Below are positions 44,959 to 53,167 of a DNA stretch of 64,000 nucleotides, piece by piece. Below the pieces are notes generated by a model that saw nothing but the letters and a program-made list of their open reading frames with translations, was not told where the DNA came from and did no database searches. The position numbers were made by a program, and so were the translations under genes. Source of the DNA: Bin5 sp965116395 (lineage in GTDB: Bacteria; Chloroflexota; Anaerolineae; Caldilineales; Caldilineaceae); the NCBI GenBank assembly GCA_965116395.1, contig OZ220684.1:3286001-3350000 (forward strand), written 5' to 3'. The first letter of the stretch is position 1. Each line of letters begins with the position of its first letter.

Positions 44959-45001
44959 GGGCGGCGCAACAGCCCGGCGAACGGGCCTGGTCGCGCCGCC
45001 C
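44959..45001 (-). promoter_or_regulatory. GC-rich stem-loop between binding protein and OppB
   Basis: GGGCGGCGC (44959-44967) pairs perfectly with GCGCCGCCC (44993-45001), and inside it GCCC pairs with GGGC. No T-run follows on the minus strand. Confidence 0.6.
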
Positions 45002-45106
45002 AATAGATGTTCAACTGTCCGATCCCTGCGCGTAACCCCTAGTTAGCATCCGGTTGCCGCGACCTGTAGCAGCTCTGACCACTGATCACGTGCAACCGCC
45101 GCGCCT

Positions 45107-46825
45107 CTACGCATCAGGGTCGATCCATACCGTCTCCATGCGGCCCCACTCGGCAAAGATCCGCGATTCCAACGCCAAACCTTTGACCCGGTTGTTCCAC
45201 ATCGGCAGGTGATAGGTGTAGCCGACCAGATACTCCGGCGGGTTCTCGTCCAGCAGATTCTGCGCATCGGCGATCTGCCCCGTCCGTGTCTCGACGTCCA
45301 ACTCCACGTCTACACTGCTCAGCAGGGTGTCGAAGTCCGGATTGCTGTAACCGCCGAAATTCTGTGAACCTCCAGTGGCCCACCACAGGTTGCCGCGCGG
45401 CGAGATGTCAGAGACTGAATGCCCGCGCGTGTGAACCATCAACTGATAGTTGCCCGTCTGCTGTTCCGAGCCAAGCAGCGCGCGCTCCACAATGCGAATA
45501 TCAGTCTCGATGTTCAGTTGGCGCTTGAGCATATCCTGGAATGCGGGGGCCAGCAGTTCACCCTGCGGCCCGGCCGCCGCCAACAGTTCGATCCCTTCCA
45601 GACCATCACCGTAACCGGCATCGGCCAACAGCTGCTGTGCCGTCGCGACATCTTCTTCCTTGTCGGCCCTGTAGCCCGGCATCGTCGCCAACTCTTCAGG
45701 AGTTGTGGCGTACGGATCGCCCTGCGGTACCCAGCGAGTTATATTGATCAACTCCTGCGTACCGAACGCCGCCGCCAGGTTATGCTTGCTTACCGCCAGA
45801 TGGATCGCCTTGCGCACGCGTGGATCGTCAAAGGGCGCCTCGCGGTTGTTCATGAATACCCAGTACGCACCGAAGTTGGCCAGCTGGTTGGCCTGCACGG
45901 AGTCAGGCCGATTCTTGCCCTCGTCCCACGTCTCTTTAGCGACGTTCCACGACATGTCAGCCTGATCGGTGAGCACGGCAGTGCCGCGGTCGGACCAAGC
46001 CGGCACGTGCAACATCTCCAGCCCGTCCACGTAGGGCAGCTCCGGATCCCAATAGTCGGGATTGCGCTCCATGATCCACTTCTCGGCCGGCAGATGGTCG
46101 ACAAAGCGGAACGCGCCCGTTCCAGGTGCGATAACTTCACGCAGATCGTAGTTGTTCTCCTCCAGCGACTTCTTCGAGTAAATCAGCGCATTGGTGGGCG
46201 TCAGAAGGTTGAGGAAGAATGGCCGCGGCGAATTCAGGTTGAAACGCACGGTCATGTCATCCACAGCCTCGACCGAGTCAACAAATGTGAAGTTGGCCTT
46301 CAACGGGCTGACAATGCCTTCCGGCGGGTCAATGATTCGATTGAACGTCGCCACCACATCCGCGGATGTGAACGCTTCGCCGTCATGGTACTTAACGCCC
46401 TCTCTCAAGGCAAAGGTGTACGAAAGGCCGCCCTCGCCTACCTCCCAGCTCTCGGCCAGGTCGGGAATGATCGTGCGCAGTCCGTCTACCAGATTGTTGC
46501 GTACCAGATTGTTGTACATGTGCGAAAGGACATGGGTGCCGCCGCCCTGGTGGGCATCAAAGTGCGACATCGTCACGCCGAAGGCCGTCCGCAGTGTGCC
46601 CCCGCGTTGCGGGTCGCCACCCGGGCGCATCATGCCTGCTCCGGTCGCGACAGCCTCAGGTGTCGGCACCGCCGTCGGCGCGGCCGCTGGGGCGGCCATT
46701 TCGGCCGGCGCGCCAGCCGCGCAGGCTGCCAGTGCAGATGCAGCCGCGCCCGCGGCCATCATCTTCAGGAAAGTACGGCGGCCAACGTTACGTGCTCCAT
46801 TGTCCGTGTTCTGCTGACGTGTCAT
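45107..46825 (-). CDS. ABC transporter substrate-binding lipoprotein, family 5
   Basis: A 572-residue extracellular binding protein. Start ATG 46825 with CAGGAGCC upstream. The twin-arginine motif is VGRRTFLKM (residues 14-22) and the lipobox LAAC has Cys35, followed by an Ala/Pro-rich linker. The family-5 motif is YTFALREGVKYHDGEAFTSA. It heads a cluster of OppB, OppC, cupin, dehydrogenase and nitrilase-like genes. A strong promoter lies about 190 bp upstream. By context the ligand could be a sugar acid or modified glycan as readily as a peptide. Confidence 0.92.
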   Translation of the reverse strand: MTRQQNTDNGARNVGRRTFLKMMAAGAAASALAACAAGAPAEMAAPAAAPTAVPTPEAVATGAGMMRPGGDPQRGGTLRTAFGVTMSHFDAHQGGGTHVLSHMYNNLVRNNLVDGLRTIIPDLAESWEVGEGGLSYTFALREGVKYHDGEAFTSADVVATFNRIIDPPEGIVSPLKANFTFVDSVEAVDDMTVRFNLNSPRPFFLNLLTPTNALIYSKKSLEENNYDLREVIAPGTGAFRFVDHLPAEKWIMERNPDYWDPELPYVDGLEMLHVPAWSDRGTAVLTDQADMSWNVAKETWDEGKNRPDSVQANQLANFGAYWVFMNNREAPFDDPRVRKAIHLAVSKHNLAAAFGTQELINITRWVPQGDPYATTPEELATMPGYRADKEEDVATAQQLLADAGYGDGLEGIELLAAAGPQGELLAPAFQDMLKRQLNIETDIRIVERALLGSEQQTGNYQLMVHTRGHSVSDISPRGNLWWATGGSQNFGGYSNPDFDTLLSSVDVELDVETRTGQIADAQNLLDENPPEYLVGYTYHLPMWNNRVKGLALESRIFAEWGRMETVWIDPDA

Positions 46826-47235
46826 CGGTTTGGCTCCTGTTCTCTTGGTGATTAGCCGAATGACCTGAGTACGAAGCGCCTCCACACTTGTAACCCGCGC
46901 CCCTGGTGCGTCGGTGCAAATTCCGCGAATAATCAAGTTCCTGGAATCGGCGCCAACTGGTGGAGTACTGTTTTCAAATGGGATTCACTCTGGCTCAGGG
47001 ATCATGGTACATTATAGAGGAAGAGAAGATCAGCGTCAAAGACGGCCGCCTCTCCATAATTCAGTCCGGCCCCGCCTGCTTCCAGCCGATTCCAAGCGCA
47101 CATGCCGGCACGACAGGCCCAGCCAGTTTTCCACGCCCCGATCCCAAAGAGCCAGCATCAGCGGGCCGCTGAGATCTCCCGGAGTGTTATGCGCAAATCC
47201 ATTCGAAAACCAACACCTTACGGAGCGCCAAACCA
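46826..47235. other. 410-bp divergent intergenic region
   Basis: It lies between the family-5 binding protein (minus) and the GH172 gene (plus). It contains the promoter at 47011-47039. I see no gene and no clear promoter for the plus-strand gene. Confidence 0.5.
47011..47039 (-). promoter_or_regulatory. Sigma70-type promoter TTGACG-N17-TATAAT
   Basis: On the minus strand TTGACG (47039-47034) and a perfect TATAAT (47016-47011) are 17 bp apart, upstream of the family-5 binding-protein gene at 46825. Confidence 0.75.
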
Positions 47236-48372
47236 ATGCAACCAGACATCTCATCCATCAGCCCAGCGCGCAGCGGGCGCGCCTCCTCCTGGGACACAAC
47301 CGGACGCAACTCCGACGCCTGGACCATCCCCGCCGGCGAATCACGTGTGCTGGCAGACATCAGCGGGCCAGGCGTCATCACCCATATCTGGATGACCCAG
47401 CGCAACCACTACCGCGACTGCCTGCTGAGAATTACCTGGGACAATGCTCCGCATCCGAGCGTGCTAGTGCCGCTGGGAGATTTCTTCGGCCTGGGCAGCG
47501 GAATCGTCAACTCCTATCAGTCGCAACTATTCACCGCCTCCACCCGCTGGAACAACCAGTTCGAGACCGGTTGCGCGCTCAACTGCTATGCGCCAATGCC
47601 TTTCCGCGAGCGAGCCCTGGTAGAGCTGGTCAACGAGAGCGCGGAAGATCATCGCCAGTATTTCTATGTGGATTACGAGCTGGTCGACGAGATGCCGCCC
47701 GAACGAGGCTACTTCCACGCCGAGTTCCGCCGCGCCAATCCCTTCGGCGGCTGGGGGCACGAGATAACTGTCAACAGGCCGGAGGCGAATGTCATTAACA
47801 AAGAGAGGCAGGCCTGGGACGACAACTACGTCATTCTGGAGACCCAGGGCCGCGGCCACTACATCGGCTGCACCCTGTCCGTCACCAACTTCCAGGGAAC
47901 CTGGTGGGGCGAAGGCGATGACATGATCTGGGTGGATGGCTACAAGTGGCCGCCCGACATCCACGGCACCGGCAGCGAGGACTATCTGAATCAGGCCTGG
48001 GGCATGCAGAGAAACGCCTTTCTCCGCAACGGCTCCTCCATCTTCGAGGAGGACACCGCCGGCTATCAGTCCTCATACGTCCTGCATTTGGAGAACCCCG
48101 TGCGTTTCCAACAAGAAGTGAAGGTAACAATCGAGCACGGGCACGGCAACCATCTCGCCAACGAAATGTCATCCGTGGCCTACTGGTATGCGGCCGAGCC
48201 GACTAAGCCGGTCGAGCCTCCCCCAGTGGCGCAGCGGCAACCGGTGTTGCGCGACAATCTCGGCAACTGGCTCTACGACAGTGGTAATCAGGTGGCGAGC
48301 CGGGTCGTCCCTATCAACGAGGAAATGCAGGCCATGAAGGAGCGCTGGGCCAAGGCGAACAATGCTGGCTGA
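47236..48372 (+). CDS. DUF2961 / GH172-family protein
   Basis: A 378-residue single-domain member of the DUF2961/GH172 family. Family motifs are ISGPGVITHIWMTQ, VPLGDFFGLGSG and HGTGSEDYLNQAWGMQ. The length fits the core family (about 350-380), so it lacks the extra C-terminal domain of the paralogue at 13382-14935. There is no signal peptide, suggesting an intracellular alpha-furanosidase. ACGGAG lies about 13 bases before the ATG. It ends 6 bp from the convergent flavin reductase gene and has no obvious operon partners. Confidence 0.82.
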   Translation: MQPDISSISPARSGRASSWDTTGRNSDAWTIPAGESRVLADISGPGVITHIWMTQRNHYRDCLLRITWDNAPHPSVLVPLGDFFGLGSGIVNSYQSQLFTASTRWNNQFETGCALNCYAPMPFRERALVELVNESAEDHRQYFYVDYELVDEMPPERGYFHAEFRRANPFGGWGHEITVNRPEANVINKERQAWDDNYVILETQGRGHYIGCTLSVTNFQGTWWGEGDDMIWVDGYKWPPDIHGTGSEDYLNQAWGMQRNAFLRNGSSIFEEDTAGYQSSYVLHLENPVRFQQEVKVTIEHGHGNHLANEMSSVAYWYAAEPTKPVEPPPVAQRQPVLRDNLGNWLYDSGNQVASRVVPINEEMQAMKERWAKANNAG

Positions 48373-48378
48373 ATCGCA

Positions 48379-48876
48379 CTAACCTTCATCCGACGGCGTC
48401 ATCTGGCGGTATTTCCCGCCGTAAAACAGCACCGGTTCGCCCGCGTCATGCTCCAGATACTCTACCTGCCCGATGTACAGCGTATGGTCGCCGGCCGTGT
48501 GCGCATCCACCACCTTGCAGACAAAGTAGGCCAGGGCATCAGGCAGAACCGGGTAGTCATCGCGGCGCTCAAAACTTACTTCCAGCCCCTCCACCGGCCA
48601 GCCGGCGAAATGGCTGCTGAAATCCTCCTGATCGTGGCGCAAAATGCTGACCGCATACCGGCCGGTCTGCGCTAACAGATCATGCAGCCTCGCCTTGTGC
48701 CCGACAGAGATGACCAGCAGAGGCGGATCCAGTGAGACCGACATGAACGCATTCGCGGTCATACCGTGCACGTCGCCGTCCAGTTCGGTTGTGACAACGG
48801 TGATGCCGGTGGCGAACAGGCCGCAGGCATTGCGCAATTCACGAGGGTCTATCGCGGCAGAGCTGTTTTCAGTCAT
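48379..48876 (-). CDS. Flavin reductase-like, FMN-binding split-barrel protein
   Basis: A 165-residue protein of the flavin reductase / HpaC family. Characteristic segments are ATGITVVTTELDGDVHGMTA, then SLDPPLLVISV and FYGGKYRQM at the C-terminus. It probably reduces FMN/FAD with NAD(P)H for a monooxygenase, but no monooxygenase gene is nearby. The ATG at 48876 is preferred for length; ribosome site weak. A possible promoter TTGAGT-N17-TAGGAT lies at 48961-48989, and the miniature element at 48993 has its target duplication overlapping the -35 box. Confidence 0.82.
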   Translation of the reverse strand: MTENSSAAIDPRELRNACGLFATGITVVTTELDGDVHGMTANAFMSVSLDPPLLVISVGHKARLHDLLAQTGRYAVSILRHDQEDFSSHFAGWPVEGLEVSFERRDDYPVLPDALAYFVCKVVDAHTAGDHTLYIGQVEYLEHDAGEPVLFYGGKYRQMTPSDEG

Positions 48877-48992
48877 AAGTAAGTCCGTAGCGCGTGTCGG
48901 GTGAGGTGTGCGCAGCGTAAAGTCAAAATCTGCCTTCACCGCAGCGCATCGATTTCGCCAATCCTAATCGGTATCCTTTTCAAACTCAAGTC

Positions 48993-49299
48993 GAAACTAC
49001 GCAGCCACAACTAAATTGCGATCCTGAATGAGGCGAGCGGATATGTTTACTCTCTCCTCACTCCTTTATACTCTCTCTTTGCATTTGGGCGGTCGGGCCT
49101 TCGGCCCTCCCTTGTGCAGGGGCTGCGCCCCCGCAACGCCCCCCTACAAAACCATCGCTCACCGACCTTGTGTCCTCATTCCAGCCGTGCGGCTCCAGCA
49201 ACCTGGCTGCCGCCAACCGAATACGCAATCAGATAGCCTGAATGGCGGCAGGGATAAAGGGCTGGTCAAGACAGGAACTGTATATGGCTTAGTAGTTAC
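48993..49299. mobile_element. MITE-like element, copy 4 (complete, 307 bp, 8-bp target duplication)
   Basis: It starts GAAACTACGCAGCC and ends with the inverted form of GTAACTACTAAGCC (11 of 14 matching). Flanks are CTCAAGTC (48985-48992) and CTCAAATC (49300-49307), a target duplication with one change. Internal order matches copy 1: pyrimidine tract, GGGCC-TTC-GGCCC hairpin (49095-49107), AACGCCCCCCTACAAAA, then GGCGGCAGGGATAAAGGG. It is shorter than copy 1 because a segment between the CTCATTCCAGCCGTGCGGCT block and the right arm is present only once. Confidence 0.8.
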
Positions 49300-49318
49300 C
49301 TCAAATCTACCCTCAGAA

Positions 49319-49346
49319 TTGACAAATAGACGGTCAATGGTAGGAT
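49319..49346 (+). promoter_or_regulatory. Promoter TTGACA-N16-TAGGAT
   Basis: A perfect -35 box (49319-49324) and TAGGAT (49341-49346) with a 16-bp spacer lie just outside the miniature element and about 75 bp before the epimerase start. Confidence 0.6.
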
Positions 49347-49428
49347 ACCACGAAACTGACTGTACCGTGCAGCCGGGGAAAGCTGTCCCGGCACAAAGAG
49401 AATGGCAAACCGCATATGACGAGCGTGA

Positions 49429-50391
49429 ATGATGGCTGAAGAAAGATTTTTTGTGACCGGCGCGCTGGGCTGCCTCGGCGCCTGGGTCGTGCACAATCTG
49501 ATACGCGAGAATCTCCCCGTAACCGTCTACGACCTCGGTTCCAACACACACCGGCTCGAGTTGCTGATGGAGCCGGACGAGATTGCCCGAATTCAGTTTG
49601 TCCAGAACGACATCACCGACACAGAGGCCGTCGCCCGCGCCGTCGAAGCCAGCGGGGCCAACCGCATCATTCATCTGGCCGCATTGCAGGTGCCATTTTG
49701 CAAGGCCAACCCCTCGCTGGGCGCGGCCGTAAACGTCGTCGGCACTGTCAACGTCTTCGAAGCGGCCAAACAAGCCGGCATTTCGTCCGTAGTCTACGCC
49801 AGCAGCATGGCCGTCTACGGTGGGGCCGAACTCTACGGGCCGGAAGTGCAGGACGGCGACCCCTTCCACCCGCTCAATCTGTACGGAGTGTACAAAGAGG
49901 CCAACGAAGGCACTGCCCGCATCTACTGGCAGGACGACGGCATCGCCAGCCTGGCGCTGCGGCCATACACCGTCTACGGCCCGGCCCGTGACCAGGGCAT
50001 GACCTCCACCCCCACCCAGGCCATGCTGGCCGCAGCCAAGGACGAAGACTATCACATCTCCTTCGGTGGTACCTGCGGCTACCAGTATGCCGATGATGTT
50101 GCCCAGACATTCATAGCGATGGCCCGCCTTCCATACGAAGGCGCATCAGTCTTCAACATCCGCGGCAGCGTTGCCCATATGTCGGAGGTCGTAGACGCCA
50201 TTGTTGCCGCCGAGCCTCGCGCAGCCGGCCGCATTACCTACGAAAATACCCCCCTTCCCTTCGCAGAGGCCCAAAATGAACAGCCCTTGCAGAACCTGTT
50301 AAGCGAGGTCCCATATACAACCCTCAAGGAAGGCGTCGCCCGCACAGTTGACCATTTCAGGCAGGCGCTCGCCGCCGGCAAGATCGAATAG
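49429..50391 (+). CDS. NAD(P)-dependent epimerase/dehydratase (extended SDR)
   Basis: A 320-residue short-chain dehydrogenase of the nucleotide-sugar epimerase type. The cofactor motif is FVTGALGCLGAWV; the catalytic Tyr-Lys pair is in LYGVYKEANE, with the catalytic Ser in VYASSMAVYG. Family members in catabolic clusters act on free sugars, lactones or uronic acids as well as nucleotide sugars. It is followed 100 bp later by the FAH-family gene, consistent with a sugar-acid pathway. The first of two Met codons is used here; the second is equally possible. Confidence 0.87.
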   Translation: MMAEERFFVTGALGCLGAWVVHNLIRENLPVTVYDLGSNTHRLELLMEPDEIARIQFVQNDITDTEAVARAVEASGANRIIHLAALQVPFCKANPSLGAAVNVVGTVNVFEAAKQAGISSVVYASSMAVYGGAELYGPEVQDGDPFHPLNLYGVYKEANEGTARIYWQDDGIASLALRPYTVYGPARDQGMTSTPTQAMLAAAKDEDYHISFGGTCGYQYADDVAQTFIAMARLPYEGASVFNIRGSVAHMSEVVDAIVAAEPRAAGRITYENTPLPFAEAQNEQPLQNLLSEVPYTTLKEGVARTVDHFRQALAAGKIE

Positions 50392-50491
50392 TCGTTTCTC
50401 CCAACCGTGCCGCGCATCCCGCCCTTTTCAGACCGGGGCGCATTCACCCTAACTTTACCCATTCCAGCGAATTCGCCGAGGAGCAGAACTG

Positions 50492-51298
50492 ATGAGATGG
50501 TTGCGGTTTGAGCATAACGGAAATACAGTCTACGGCGTCGCCAGCGGCGACACCATCGAAGTCACCGACGCCAGCTGGTGCGACATTCTGGCCGGCAAGA
50601 CCGGAACGGTGACCGACTCGGTCGACAGGAGCAGCGTCAAGCTCCTCTGTCCCATGGACCGGCCCGGCAAGATCGTCGCTATCGGTCTGAACTATCTGGA
50701 CCACTGCCGTGAAACGAATACCCCGCCCCCGAAAGATCCCGTCATCTTCACAAAGTTCACGACCAGCATCGTTGGCCCAGGAGACGAGATCGTCTGGAGC
50801 CCGAAACTGACCGCAGAAGTGGACTACGAGGCCGAACTGGCAATCGTGATCGGCAAGACCGCCCGTCATGTCAGCCGCGCCGACGCGCTCGACTACGTGG
50901 CCGGCTACACCTGCTCCAACGATGTCAGCGCCCGTGACCTGCAGCTGGGCGACCCCCAGTGGATCCGCGGCAAGAGCCTCGACACATTCTGCCCCATCGG
51001 TCCCGCCTTTGTGACCGCCGACGAGGTGCCCGATCCCCAGGATCTCGGCATCCGCTGCCTCCTTAACGGCGAAGTCATGCAGGAGAGCAATACACGCGAA
51101 ATGATCTTCGGCGTAGCCGAACTGATCGAATTCAGCTCCAATGCATTCACCCTGGAGCCGGGAGACGTGATCCTCTCCGGCACCCCGCACGGCGTCGGCA
51201 TGGGCCGCGACCCACAGGTGTGGATGAAGGACGGCGATAACGTCGTCATCGAAATCGAAAAGCTCGGCCGCCTCGAGAACAACTGCCGCATGGTGTGA
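50492..51298 (+). CDS. Fumarylacetoacetate hydrolase (FAH)-family protein
   Basis: A 268-residue enzyme of the FAH superfamily. The metal-binding acids are visible in DYEAELAIVIGK (Glu, Glu) and in CSNDVSARDLQ (Asp), and the C-terminal GDVILSGTPHGVGMGRDP is diagnostic. GAGGAGC precedes the ATG. Many members hydrolyse or dehydrate 2-keto-3-deoxy sugar acids such as those formed by enolase-superfamily dehydratases; one of those is encoded at 57971. A rho-independent terminator follows directly. Confidence 0.88.
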   Translation: MRWLRFEHNGNTVYGVASGDTIEVTDASWCDILAGKTGTVTDSVDRSSVKLLCPMDRPGKIVAIGLNYLDHCRETNTPPPKDPVIFTKFTTSIVGPGDEIVWSPKLTAEVDYEAELAIVIGKTARHVSRADALDYVAGYTCSNDVSARDLQLGDPQWIRGKSLDTFCPIGPAFVTADEVPDPQDLGIRCLLNGEVMQESNTREMIFGVAELIEFSSNAFTLEPGDVILSGTPHGVGMGRDPQVWMKDGDNVVIEIEKLGRLENNCRMV

Positions 51299-51642
51299 TC
51301 CCTGCCACTGCTTTCCTCGATCCGTTCCAAAAAGCCCTGGCCCTGGCCGGGGCTTTTTCATGTGCGCGTGTTGCACAGGAGCTGAAGCCGCCCATGAACT
51401 TTCAGGACCGACCCTGCCGCGAAAAAAGGCCTGATCTCTTCCGCAGCGATACATCCACCTCCGCTGACTATACTTTTCCCAGACTTTAACCGACGATTAG
51501 CCGAATCTTGCTTTGGCCTTAACAATCCCCTGCGACACTTATCCACAGTGCCAAAACATGGTATAGTAGCCCCACCAACAGAGTGTGAGTTCTGATCCGT
51601 GGTAGCACTCTATACCCCACTTAGTTGAATAAGGAGATTTCC
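51299..51642. other. 344-bp intergenic region: terminator and promoter of the CUT1 operon
   Basis: After the terminator the only visible signal is a -10 like box TATAGT at 51562-51567, with a poor -35 (TTATCC) 17 bp upstream. It lies about 75 bp before the binding-protein start and is a plausible promoter for the operon 51643-57959. A single DnaA-box-like TTATCCACA at 51539-51547 overlaps that -35 position. Confidence 0.4.
51329..51358 (+). terminator. Strong rho-independent terminator
   Basis: AAAAAGCCCTGGCC pairs with GGCCGGGGCTTTTT over the whole length with one T-G pair, and the 3' side ends in five Ts. It lies 30 bp after the FAH-family stop codon. Confidence 0.85.
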
Positions 51643-53082
51643 ATGAACCGTCAACGTCTCGTATTGCTGGCGCTCGTGGCCGCGCTAGCGCTTATCGTCT
51701 CTGCCTGCGGAGCGCCCGCAGCCCCCGTTCAGGTCGATACCGGCGCCGCTGAAGAGGAGGCCGCGCCGGCCGCCGCCGATGAAATTATGACAGTCAACCT
51801 CGTGGCCCGCTGCAAAGCCAGCCCGCCCTATGAAAACGGCCGCTGCGACAACCTGACCGCAGCCGTAGACGCCGCCAACGCCGTGCTGGAAGCCAGCGAC
51901 GACAACCGTCGCATCGCCTTGGAAACCATCCAGGACGACACCGGCTGGGGCGACTACAAGACCGAGTTTGAACTGGCTTCGGACGCCGGCGAAGCCCCCG
52001 ACATCATCGTATCCGGCCACGAGCATATCGGCGATTGGGCCACGGCCGGCTACCTGGTCGACATCTCCGAACAGGTCAACAGCGGCGAATTTGCCGAATT
52101 TGAAGACGTCATCGACTCCCTCTGGGAATCGACCATGCTCAATGGCAAAATCTGGGGCATCCCCCAGGACGCCGAAGCCCGCCCCCTCTACTTCAGCAAG
52201 TCTCTCCTGACCGAGCTGGGCTGGGGCGCGGAGGAAATTGAAGCCTTGCCGGGCCGCATCGAAAGCTGTGACTTCACCTGGCAGGATATGTTCGACACCG
52301 CTGAACAGGCAGTGGCGGCCGGGGTCGTCAAAGAGGGCGAGGGCTGGTGGCACCGCCCCTCCAACGGGCCCGACTTCCTCTACTACTACTTTGCCGCCGG
52401 CGGCGAAATCGAGAGCGATTTGGACGCCCTCGTCTTCGACACCGCTGCCGCTCAGACCGTCTATGAGCTGCTCCACAACGCCGTCCACGAGCGCAAAATC
52501 ATCACCGCCAACAAGCTGGACGGCGACTGGGACTACCACAAAGAGTACACCGCCAGCTTCACCAACGTGATGTTCGTCTTTGAGGGCACCTGGCGCTGGG
52601 CAAGCTGGCACACCAACTATCTCCAGGATGTGGGCGGCGAAGAGTACCTCTTCGAAAATGTCGGCTTCGCACCGATTCCCTGCATGGAAGGCGGCATCGG
52701 GCGCCCCATCACCCTGACCCATCCCCTGGTATACATGATCAGCACCCAGAGCGAGCACCCGGACCTGGCCCTGCTCCTGCTAGCCAAGACGACGGTCAAG
52801 GAGTTGAACACGCCCTACGCGGTGGAAAGCGGCCACCTGGGAATCCTCGAGTCGCAGGCTGATCACGAAGCCTACACAAGTGCTGAGTTCCTGAGTGCCA
52901 CGCTGTCCCTGTTGGAGCACACGACCTTCCTGCCCAACAGTCCCTATTGGAGCGCCTGGTCGGAGGCCTACTACCTCGGCATTCAGGCAGTCGAGTCCGG
53001 CGATCTCTCACCCGAAGAGGCGATTGAGGTCGTGATCGATCAACTCCAGAACGAACTGGGCGACAACGTGATTATTGAGTAA
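51643..53082 (+). CDS. Sugar ABC transporter substrate-binding lipoprotein (family 1)
   Basis: A 479-residue binding protein that opens the most complete sugar-import operon in the window. ATG 51643 follows AATAAGGAG. It carries a Sec lipoprotein signal without twin arginines: basic start, LALVAALALIV, then VSAC with Cys22. The linker is rich in Ala and Glu, and the mature domain ends in an acidic helix (AIEVVIDQLQNELGDN). Five more cysteines occur in the mature protein, for example CKASPPYENGRC, which could form a disulfide loop. It works with the permeases and ATPase at 53168-56700. Confidence 0.9.
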   Translation: MNRQRLVLLALVAALALIVSACGAPAAPVQVDTGAAEEEAAPAAADEIMTVNLVARCKASPPYENGRCDNLTAAVDAANAVLEASDDNRRIALETIQDDTGWGDYKTEFELASDAGEAPDIIVSGHEHIGDWATAGYLVDISEQVNSGEFAEFEDVIDSLWESTMLNGKIWGIPQDAEARPLYFSKSLLTELGWGAEEIEALPGRIESCDFTWQDMFDTAEQAVAAGVVKEGEGWWHRPSNGPDFLYYYFAAGGEIESDLDALVFDTAAAQTVYELLHNAVHERKIITANKLDGDWDYHKEYTASFTNVMFVFEGTWRWASWHTNYLQDVGGEEYLFENVGFAPIPCMEGGIGRPITLTHPLVYMISTQSEHPDLALLLLAKTTVKELNTPYAVESGHLGILESQADHEAYTSAEFLSATLSLLEHTTFLPNSPYWSAWSEAYYLGIQAVESGDLSPEEAIEVVIDQLQNELGDNVIIE

Positions 53083-53110
53083 GTGAAGTAAGACCTGCGT
53101 ACTGCAACAA

Positions 53111-53141
53111 GGAGAGTAGGGCGCCCCCGCCCCTACTCTCC
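53111..53141 (+). promoter_or_regulatory. Stem-loop between binding protein and permease
   Basis: GGAGAGTAGGG (53111-53121) pairs with CCCTACTCTCC (53131-53141) around a C-rich loop, in the 85-bp gap before the permease. Only CGCTTCT follows, so readthrough is likely. Confidence 0.6.
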
Positions 53142-53167
53142 GCTTCTACCCCCTTCGCAACCGGCCC

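Larger units (their letters stand above)
48877..49428. other. 552-bp divergent intergenic region occupied by a miniature element
   Basis: It contains the flavin reductase promoter candidate, the complete miniature element (48993-49299) and the promoter of the epimerase gene. No gene is seen. Confidence 0.6.

Noticed and set aside
45419..46855. Long open frame (478 codons) on the plus strand
   Set aside because: It is antisense to the family-5 binding-protein gene, has no ribosome site and no recognisable motif; it follows from the codon bias of the real gene.
46914..47798. Open frame of 294 codons on the plus strand overlapping the GH172 start
   Set aside because: It is out of frame with the GH172 gene, which has clear family motifs over the same DNA.
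51539..51547. Perfect DnaA box TTATCCACA
   Set aside because: Single copy; one such 9-mer is expected by chance in a window of this size, and no other origin features are present.
51685..52758. Open frame of 357 codons on the minus strand
   Set aside because: Antisense to the binding-protein gene at 51643; no start signals.
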